NCBI GenBank assembly: GCA_014885115.2
Contig: WKLE02006234.1
Span: 1 to 29,858, forward strand
From: Asterionellopsis glacialis
Lineage: Eukaryota; Bacillariophyta; Plagiogrammaphyceae; Rhaphoneidales; Asterionellopsidaceae
DNA: 29,858 nt
Direction: 5' to 3'
Made by a program: the position numbers and the translations under genes. Within the stretch, counting starts at the first letter, position 1, and each line of letters begins with the position of its first letter. Under the pieces are notes generated by a model, which was not told the origin of the DNA, made no database searches, and saw only the letters and a list, made by a program, of their open reading frames with translations. Of the stretch, positions 1 through 8,500 are shown one piece after another.

Positions 1-365
1 GATTGATTCCTAAATAATTCCTAATTTGTCACGAATCGAAAATGTCGAATCCGCCTAGATATACGTGGATATCGTCACAACGTGTCTAGCCTGTACGGGT
101 ATAATCGTGTTCACTCGGTTTCTATACTCTGTTTAATTTCAACTCTTGTTTATTCAAGAATCGATGTTGCTCGTATTGTACAGTCGGTCTGATGGGTGTG
201 ATACTTTTATATTGAGAGAAGGTGTGCAGCAAGTTGCTCGTTTCGTTTCATTTCATTTTGGTTTCTTGCCCATGTGTGTGTGTGCGTGCGTGTGTGTGCG
301 TAGCGAGAGTGGGGAGACACAAAAGTGTATTTCTGTGTGTTTCCAAGAATCAAAATGAAAAGGTA
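1..365. other. intergenic flank with a TG-rich microsatellite
   Basis: No convincing gene is visible. This lies downstream of the minus-strand gene ending at 366. It holds a TG/CG dinucleotide-rich run at 273-300. The only open frame here is short, low in complexity over the TG run and does not resemble a protein. Confidence 0.6.
273..300. repeat. TG/CG dinucleotide microsatellite
   Basis: Alternating purine-pyrimidine run (TGTGTGTGTGCGTGCGTGTG and continuation). It lies about 70 bases past the stop of the minus-strand gene at 366-1118. Such runs vary in length between alleles; no function is implied. Confidence 0.8.
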
Positions 366-1118
366 TTAGAACTCTAGTGGTTCATCACCATTTTGTTCTT
401 GTTCTTGTTGTTCTTGCTCTTGTTGTACAAGATTTGAAGACGAATAAATCACTCCCAAACTTTCCATTTGATGCCTTCGTTCGTTGGATATTGATCGTCT
501 TCTACTAGCCACCTTGTTGATTTTGCTAATATCAAATCCAACAGCTTGTAATCGTTGTTCACGTTCTGTACGTGCCATGGGTACTAAGTTGTCTCTGCTT
601 CGACGTTTGGTTAACCTATGATTCTCGTAATCATTAAGTGCAAGTCGACTTTCATCTTCATATGACCAATCCAATGTAACTGATGGACCAAAGTCATGTT
701 CACACAAGTGCTTGCCAAGTGTCACATTGTAATGACGGATGGCAATGTTATCAAATGACACATTTTTACGGATATTAGCACGTGGTTGTTGACTTGTTGC
801 ACTGAAGGATGACCTTCTATGCTGCTTTGTGCCAGCTGGCATACCCGTACACGACGAGGAGTCATCAATGATTGTAGATGATGAAGATGGCTGGGAAGAT
901 TGATCGTATTCATCTTGCAACTTCTCATTGCGGTTCATACTTTTGAATTGCTTAGCATTGAGTCTGTCGCTACTGGATCGAAACGGTGATGACGACCCGT
1001 TGCAACTGCTGTGTTCTGAGTTTTCAAGCTCATCATTGAGATTCGAGATGAGACGTGCATACATATTAGAGAAGGGTAATGAGTTTGACGGTGACATGAC
1101 CATTTGAGCAGTGGACAT
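366..1118 (-). CDS. conserved diatom-type hypothetical protein (250 aa)
   Basis: The product is unknown. The open frame starts on GTG at 1130 with an in-frame TAG just upstream, so I place the start at the first ATG (1118), giving MSTAQMVMSPS. Residues 1-115 are Ser-rich and low in complexity. Residues ~118-155 carry a compact conserved-looking block, NVSFDNIAIRHYNVTLG followed by GPSVTLDWSYE. From memory, this V-F-x-x-[IV]-x-[IV]-R-x-Y...G...G.P..LDW pattern recurs in many uncharacterised diatom proteins. Next comes a basic region (LTKRRSRDN, ASRRRSISNERR) that could be a nuclear localisation signal, then a Gln/Glu-rich tail. There are no membrane segments or signal peptide. It has no close neighbour on its strand. 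Expression as a protein is fairly sure; function is not inferable. Confidence 0.75.
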   Translation of the reverse strand: MSTAQMVMSPSNSLPFSNMYARLISNLNDELENSEHSSCNGSSSPFRSSSDRLNAKQFKSMNRNEKLQDEYDQSSQPSSSSTIIDDSSSCTGMPAGTKQHRRSSFSATSQQPRANIRKNVSFDNIAIRHYNVTLGKHLCEHDFGPSVTLDWSYEDESRLALNDYENHRLTKRRSRDNLVPMARTEREQRLQAVGFDISKINKVASRRRSISNERRHQMESLGVIYSSSNLVQQEQEQQEQEQNGDEPLEF

Positions 1119-2660
1119 GTTAAGGTCCACTTCTAGCTACCGATGCAAGAGAAGAGTAGATGGAATGTGAACAACCTCTCTCAATTTTGTGTAAAGAAAA
1201 ATTATAAACCCGAAAAAAAAGATGTTCAAGTTGAAAGCTACTAAAGGATTTCAGATTTTTCCGCGAGTGGTTGACAATTTTTTTGAAAAGATGACATGCA
1301 CTCGGATTTGAGGAACGGAGTCTAAATAATAGCACTCTTGATTTCATTGAAGATGGCACGATTCGAATTTGAGAGTTCAACATCTCAATGATTTTATTTG
1401 TGGCACTTGCTGATTGGTTTTCCCAACTCAATATATTCCAATAAGTCCACGTTCTGACGTCAACTATGAAAAAATCGTACTTTATGTTGTTTGACAATCT
1501 GGACTGACTAAACGTACACCCCCATTTTCCTGTTCACGTCGGCAAAGAGAAGGGGTGTTCATTAGGTGAAAATGAATTGGAAACCATTTTTTCCCTTTTA
1601 AATTAAGTGCACATGGTATTACTACATTCCTAGCACTACGTGAGAATAGCACCTATGGCGTTCCGGTGTTGGCTATGTACTTGACCTGTACAGGTACGTA
1701 GATCTCTATAACTTTCCATTCTCTCTAGGACTAAGAAAGCGACAAAGTGCGTAGCGCTCATTGTCGCTTTATATATAGGAAACGGAAACAACTCTTGAAC
1801 ATGTTTCTACCAGCTGCAGGTAAAACAACTTAGCTACGATTAATTAGTATTAGTATTATTCATAATCCAAGTGCATTTTTTAGAGGTTAACTAAACACCT
1901 TAAAAAGGCACACCAAAGAATTGGTCTACGAACTCTTATAGAAACAGAGAGTACAATAAAGTGCGCCCTAAAAAGAGACCACAGAAGTTCTTCTCCATTA
2001 TAAATTTCCTAATCGTCTATGGACGACGTGGCATGATGGAGAAAAATGTCTACGTATGCCTCTATGGATGATTTGACAACTCTTTTGTATCATTCTCTTT
2101 CAAAAATGAGGGTTCTCTTTGGTAATAATTATGTACAGATCTAAATATTTATTTTTTAAGCGCAAATATAAACTTAGTAAATACTTATATGATAATTTGA
2201 AATGTTGTCAGGCCAAATGTTTAATTCTCGTTAAGTTTTACAACAATGCTTTCGGACTACTAAGGAAGAATGAAAGCGAAACAGAAACGAACTGCATACT
2301 ATGCGCTACGACACATTTTAATTACATTAGGAACACCCCGCTAAAGAGCAAATTTCTGAAAATGACAAGGTCCGAATTCAAAGAGCCTGCTCATTCAGAT
2401 AGAAGCTCTGCTCTAGTGTATCGATGCACCGTCTGTGGTCACACACTCTCATTCAGATACGGTACTGGCTACTCTATGTATTCAAGTGTTTTGATTGACA
2501 TATTTAAAAAAAAAAAACTGGCGTGGTACTAAACATATTGTTGTTTTGCAATTTTTCACCGTGTACCCTGCTTGGCTTGACAGAAAGTGTGGTTGTCCGG
2601 TTTCTTGCTAGAATAACAAGTGAGTATGATCTAGTGTGTCCTTGTAAAATTCTTAGTCTT
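1119..2660. other. AT-rich intergenic region, upstream of the 366-1118 gene
   Basis: No recognised gene. Open frames on both strands are short, begin on non-ATG codons or lack any protein-like pattern. One frame at 2131-2532 (+) has two CxxC pairs but no family resemblance. The stretch holds a strong hairpin at 1736-1770 and a small GTAC/CTAG-rich patch around 1680-1730. The promoter of the minus-strand gene starting at 1118 should lie in its first few hundred bases. Confidence 0.55.
1736..1770. repeat. strong inverted repeat (hairpin)
   Basis: Arms AAAGCGACAA (1736-1745) and TTGTCGCTTT (1761-1770) are perfect reverse complements. Inside them AGTGC (1746-1750) pairs with GCGCT (1754-1758), including one G-T wobble, around a GTA loop, with CA bulged on one side. 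This gives about 15 paired bases in 35 nt. It lies about 620 bases upstream of the ATG at 1118. Confidence 0.7.
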
Positions 2661-2662
2661 GA

Positions 2663-2843
2663 ACTAGTAAAGTTCAAAATCTACTACACACTAAATCATA
2701 ATTCGTACTAAAAAATATGAAGTCGTAGAGAACAAACATTCCACAAGCCACTACTAGTAAAGATCAAAATCTACTAAACACTACCAGGTACATCATATTT
2801 CGGACCAAACAAAGTCGTAGAGAACAAACATTCCACAAGCCAC
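2663..2843. repeat. tandem duplication of a ~90-bp unit
   Basis: Copy 1 (2663-2751) and copy 2 (2753-2843) both begin ACTAGTAAAG[TA]TCAAAATCTACTA and both end with AGTCGTAGAGAACAAACATT followed by CCACAAGCCAC. The middle differs, and the second copy has picked up a TACCAGGTAC motif. The offset is 90 bp at the left end and 92 bp at the right. Confidence 0.85.
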
Positions 2844-2929
2844 AAGAAAATCGTGATTTCCAAAAATAACAATGCAAGAAAAATTGCTTTTGTCTTGTCA
2901 TGACTTGTGCATAGAACAGATAGCGACGA

Positions 2930-4430
2930 TATAGATCAAATCATTTCACCACATACTGTACTTTATAGTACTTACAGAGAGACATTATGTGACAACTTTT
3001 ACTGATTTTCCCCCGTGGTTTACACACTATTGTTTGAATATCATATACTATGTGGGTTGAACGATTCATTTTACTGCAGAAAGAAGGAAATGAAGTGAGA
3101 AGCGAAGTAGGAAGCGAAGTGTTCGCTTAGTTGGACTATTCATAAATTTAAAAAATACAAAAGATTCTATTGAGTACGGGTGAATATTATTAAACGTGGT
3201 GAAATACGGTGCTTGCCCCCTCTCTAGTTTAACGTGAAAATACTGCCTTGGCTTCCATAGATGAGATACCCACGATATAAATTACATTAAAATGCAGTTT
3301 GGTTACCTCGTACTGTACTTTTTTAGGCTTCTAGACATAGTGCGATGTGACAACTTTTGCTGAATTTTTTCCATGGTTTATCACCGCATCAGCATGTCTA
3401 GATTATATCATAATGGAATATGCCTTGAACGTTTCAAAATCTATCCTTTTTCGTTACTGGAGTAGGAAGCGAAGTGGTTGGATCATTTAAGCGAAGCAAG
3501 ACTGCTAAATTATACCAAACATTGTGCATATGGTTTAATAAATACCTTCGGGGGGATGTTATTTGATGTTACCGTATTAGGGGGGGGGTGTTTCAAAAGT
3601 ACCAAAAAACAAAGTAGTATTTTGAACATTGAAGCAAGACCCACCACCACCCCCGTATGTAGTGCGTGTGGCGTTCTTTTACTTCAAAGTATTTACTGTA
3701 TCAATGAAAAGTAATTTCTCCTGCTACAACAAATATCCATACTTTCTTTCTTACAGCAAGTATTTTCCATCGATACGACATCATGTGTTTGTCCTTGAAC
3801 AGACTAAAATAGTGCCACAAGACTCACAAATACTAATGTTCGGCAATAATGCTGTATCTACTTCCACGGGGCTGGACTATACAGCGTTGATGCCATATTT
3901 TCGTTCCAAGACTGCAGAGACTGATGATGCGCGGATTATAGTTTCCGCTCTAATATGGTTTCGCCGTTTGTTCGCGAATCAGGAAGCGAAGTCTTCTTGT
4001 TTGGAACATTGAAGCAAGACTGATGCCACACACTATATTTTGATGAGGGATTTTCAACATTTCAAGCGTCTAGACCAGGACTAATGTAACAAAGATATGG
4101 TCTACCGGTTTGAAAAAGGAAAAATGGCAAGGTATTTTGAACATTGAAGCAAGACCAATCCTTCTAAGCCGCTAATGTTAGATACCGGTTTTAACAAAAA
4201 GTGCCGGTATTTGATTCATTGAAGCAAGACACATATTCCTCATCAGGGTATAAACCTTTTCTTCGTGGTGTTGTTGAATTATGTTGAGTACCCCCTTACT
4301 AACCATATTATCATTATACTATGTAATTCTTGCCCTTGAACGAATAAACAAAAATTACTGCAGCGTTCTGAGGACACAAATCAAAATAACGATGCAACTT
4401 TATAATAATATCTACGGGACTGCAGAGGGC
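2930..4430. repeat. degenerate complex repeat array, non-coding
   Basis: Two ~190-bp segments (about 2930-3125 and 3286-3480) align with an offset of 355-358 bp. Both contain CTGTACTTT, GTGACAACTTTT[AG]CTGA, TTGAACG and GTAGGAAGCGAAGTG in the same order. A second motif, GAAGCAAGAC, occurs five times, at 3493, 3631, 4011, 4146 and 4221. The last four have [GT]A[AT]CATT or a close form directly before it, and some are preceded by TACCGGTTT and GGTATTT. No frame runs through the copies, so the array looks non-coding. Confidence 0.65.
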
Positions 4431-4835
4431 TACTAGACTAGATTACAGTTTTGGTGGTGTTGGCCGCTATCTCTAGCATGTTTGTACCCCTTGCTCTGTT
4501 TCGCCACTTGATATTCTTCTTTGAAGACGTTTGTTAAAACTAATGGAAACATATTTTTCAGAGTCGAGTAAGTGTAACTATAACATTCATGAATATAGTT
4601 CTGTACAAATTGATTGTTATTTTTTATATCATCATGATTACTATCATTTTGAGCAGTACTGTAAAGGTCATGAGTTGTGTGGCGTAGTATTATTTGCTTT
4701 GTCTAGATTTTTTTGCGGCATGTTTACTGTACGAGCTGGTATTTACTTTCTACAAATTCTTTTGCATCTCTAGAGTTCTCTACTCTAGGGTCCTAGATTT
4801 CATCTCTAGGACCTACCAGGTACAATACATCCACC
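4431..4835. other. AT-rich intergenic DNA ending in a CTAG/GTAC patch
   Basis: No gene is supported. A plus-strand frame at 4531-4773 is AT-driven and unlike any family I know. The last 75 bases (about 4765-4830) contain CTCTAGAG, CTCTACTCTAGGGTCCTAG and TACCAGGTAC, the same palindrome-rich style seen in other gaps of this window. Confidence 0.5.
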
Positions 4836-5110
4836 GCCGCGAGGCGCTATGAAGGGGCAAATACCGCTAAGGTGTAATCCTACCGGCTCGTACACGTTAC
4901 GATCAGTAATGGAACGTCCTCCGTACCGCTTCTCTCCTCTCCTAGCCTTCATCCACAATCGATAAATGCCGAGTACTATCGCACCCAAGGAAGTGCTCGC
5001 AGAAAAATTCTCAAGACCCAGTGGGGGGACCTGGGCCGCGCGGAACGACACCCAAGTACAGTAAATAACCGTAACGAGGGCGCACCAAAGTCAGAGAGTT
5101 AGAGCATCAC
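4836..5110. other. GC-rich island of unknown nature
   Basis: A sharp rise in G+C compared with the AT-rich DNA on either side. On the minus strand a frame stays open from about 5090 to 4806, with a hydrophobic stretch (SLGAIVLGIYRLWM) followed by a basic run (KARRGEKRYGGR). It has no in-frame ATG at its head (it opens after a TGA, with GTG at 5051), and its end runs into a dispersed TACCAGGTAC repeat. It could be a decayed gene, one exon of a gene, or a structured RNA. I do not recognise it, and I see no rRNA, tRNA, RNase P or SRP signature. Confidence 0.35.
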
Positions 5111-5136
5111 GAGGCGGTAGAAGGTATAAGTTAATT

Positions 5137-5174
5137 TATATCATGTTGAATAAACTTTTTATTCAACATATATA
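5137..5174. repeat. long perfect-stem hairpin
   Basis: Inner arms ATGTTGAATAAA (5143-5154) and TTTATTCAACAT (5158-5169) pair perfectly around a CTT loop. After one bulged C (5142) the stem continues with TATAT (5137-5141) against ATATA (5170-5174). The total is 17 bp with a 3-nt loop. Each strand contains an AATAAA-like hexamer within the arms, so it could act as a 3'-end signal on either strand. Confidence 0.75.
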
Positions 5175-5582
5175 AAAAAGATACGGTTCTTGAGTACATA
5201 AGAAATATTTTACACAAGTAGGTAATATACAAAAGTTTATTAGCATGAAGCTAAAATATGTATACTGGAAATCTTTTTTCGTGTGACATTTCGATTGTCG
5301 CTGAAATCGAAAATAACAAACCAACAGGACCCAACATACAGGACATTGATTGCAGAAGATTAGAACAAAAAACACCACTAACGAACAAAAGAGGCGGTGA
5401 ACGTCAGTGTGGGAATAAAGCGATCAATTTGTCTCTGTCTGATCTAAGTGCAAATCTTTTATTTGACGACATGCTAGAATAGAAAAGTCCTAGATTTAGT
5501 TTCGAAGATAAAATAATAAATAGACAAGCGCTTGGAATGAAAGGGGGGAAAGGAGGAAACAAGAAACACAGTATCCTCTAGT
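5175..5582. other. upstream region of the 5583 gene
   Basis: No gene is supported. Short frames occur on both strands but lack family resemblance. This should contain the promoter and 5' UTR of the plus-strand gene that starts at 5583. The last 60 bases are purine-rich (GGGGGGAAAGGAGGAAAC). Confidence 0.5.
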
Positions 5583-8500
5583 ATGAATTCACCTTCATCT
5601 GCTACCTCGTCTGCATTATCTAAAGACCAACAAGAGGATGTGATTGACTTAACAGAGAATATTGATATAGATATTCCGCCACCAACATCACCTTTAAAGA
5701 CTCGTTCGAAACGAAAAAGTACAGCGGACGTTCACAACAACAAAGACCACAAACATTCAAAATCATCTCCAAGATCGAATGGTATGAAACGAAAGGAAAT
5801 CACAACAATTGGAAATAGGAAACGAAAGCGATCTTCGTCGTCGGCATTGCCATTGCAAAAACAGCAACCAAGTCACAAGAAGAAAAACAAAATTCCAATA
5901 GATTCATTGCAGTCATTGCCAGTTCCTCCACCTCCTGCACATACTCGTCGCCGACGCTGTCGAACTTACTATGATCTCACAAACGATGCTATTACGGAAC
6001 AGAAAAGGTCAACAACCACAATTTTGAAGGGTGCGCGTACCACTAGTAGAAAACAACAAATACACGAAAGCTCAGACGAAGAAGACGATGATGAAAGTGA
6101 TGATGATTATTTTGATGATGAGGACGACGATCACGATAGCGACCATGAGGAAGATGAATGGGAACAAAAACTTAAAGAAAAACAACAGCATAACCATGCC
6201 AACCATAAAAGGACTCGTTACATAAGACTGTCACAACAGCAACAGCAACAAAAGAAAAAGATCATGGTGAAGAAACAGAACAAAATCCAAAAGACCAAGT
6301 CCCATACCAAGTCGTCATCATCCTCCCAGAATAAAAGTTTGGAAGATACAACAGATTCTACTTTCAAGGAACCACCATCCTCCGTGGTAGCAGCTACAGC
6401 AGAAGCCAAAGAATTGTATCAATTTCAAAATGAATGGGAAAAAGGTGTACAACGTAAATCATCCCAACCTCCCTATAGATCTGAATATTGGACAATATGG
6501 AAACGTACTACAAAACGAACATGTCCTCCCACTAATAGACACAAACAGAAGAAGAATTCGAAGAAACAAACCAAAATCAAAAACAAGAAGAAAAGTAATA
6601 ACAAGATAGTTCAACCAGATGATGGGAACAAATATAATGACACGCACAATAACAACAATAACCATGCACTACTATTGAATTCAGTAAATGCTTTATCCTT
6701 CGACCAAAACAACAGCAATAATACGAGCATCATCATTGATTTTTCAACAGTACATAAAATTGCCTTGTCTAAACTCGTGGCAGGAATGCATTATAGTGCA
6801 TTTCAATTTTGTCATGATGTTATATGGAATTGGACTCAACAAGTACAAGAACAACAAGGTCATTTGTACCGATGTCATCCTCATTTTGTAGCAATATCCA
6901 CGTCGTCGTCACAGTCAGCGTCCAGTGCGGTAACATTATCTAACATAGCGAAATTAAGGACAGGCATTGCAGGAATGTGGTGTGTGTATGTACATTTATT
7001 GATGGAATATACTTTGATACTTCAAAGATCACAAAAACAACAACAAAAACAACCAAAAGGTAAAACAAAAGGTCTTACTGGTGTTGATACTACGACTCTT
7101 CCTAATGCTTCATCGACAACAAGAAAGCCTAGTCCCAAACGTGCATATAGACTTGCACAAAACAGAATGATACTACCATTCCGTTCTCGTTCGAATGATC
7201 GTTTCAACAATACTAGTAATGATGAAGATAGTAGTGGGGGTGATGGGGGTGAATTGTCAACTGGGAAAAAGAATCAACATTTTCAAGATAATGATACTCG
7301 TGACAAAGATCGTTTCAACAATACTACTAATGATGAAGATAGTAGTGGTGGGGGGGGGTGTGAATCCTCAACCGGGAAAAAGAATCAACATTTTCAAGAT
7401 AATGATACTCGCGACAAAGATGATAAAAACATTAGTGCGTCTACTTCAATACGATATCTTTTAGAATATACAGATTGGGTTTTAGAACGAGTGACTTACT
7501 CTGAACTGGTAGGAAATCATCCTTGGGTTTCCTTGGTACGATCAAGACTGGTTGTATTGCAATTTATTCTGTTTACAGCAAGTGACCAATTCAATATTAA
7601 AGGGGCTGACAAATTGCTTTGTAATGAAATAGATGAATGGACGTTGGACCTGGGACTGCAGCAACAACCACACGATCGCCAACAACTATGTAAGGACGAC
7701 CTTCGGATGACTCTCCAAAATGTCATTTCTCATTCGATTGCAATATGTAGTAATGGAGTACATAATTGTAGAACTATGTCAGCAACATTGCCAAGTCAAA
7801 CTCCCTCCAAGAACCAAAATAATGATGAACACAAATATGATTCTCCTTCTTTGCTGACTGTCTTACCATTACATACTCATCAAGAAAAGAACTCGACTGT
7901 GGAGAAAACAACTTTGTTTGCAAATGCCTTATGCCGGCTCCCTTCGCAACAAATGGGACAATCTACTTCTACATCTACTGTGATGAAAGACCCAATAACA
8001 TCTCAAGCCTTGAAAGAATCTTTATCTTCCGTCACATCATTACTTCCTGAAAGACCTGAAATATATATGTTTGTAGATGAACCCCAATCATTAGCAAGAG
8101 AAAGACTTATACTTTGCCATGAAATGAATCGATTGACACAAATACAACAAAAAATGAAGGAAGCTACATCTATCACTGTGACACGGGAATATGACTCAGT
8201 GGATGATGGTCCCATGATACATCGAGGTAAAAAAGAGGAAGGGGGAGATAGACTTGAAACTTTATATCATTTTGGAATGCTACACTTGAAACCAAATCAT
8301 GACACGTCTATGATAGGTTCGACACCAGTAGGTGATGAAATACGCAAGGGTACTAGTAAAAAGCTTGAAAATCAGGATTTAGATCATAAAGAGATCTATG
8401 AGAAGAACAGCATACCCTCCTGTGATAAGCTGAAGGATGAGAAAATCCCGAATGCTGACAAAATGGATTCGAACGGTGGTGAAGCATCCACTTTCATAAA

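Noticed and set aside
1120..1497. 125-codon minus-strand frame overlapping the start of the 366-1118 gene
   Set aside because: It overlaps the head of a better gene, has no family-like pattern and occupies that gene's expected promoter.
3480..4240. Possible CRISPR-like array of GAAGCAAGAC repeats
   Set aside because: Spacing is irregular (75-380), the repeats are short and imperfect, there are no cas genes and the DNA is eukaryotic.
4806..5051. 81-codon minus-strand protein in the GC island
   Set aside because: The apparent start is GTG, there is no ATG at its head and the end reads into a dispersed repeat. Kept only as an unexplained GC-rich island.
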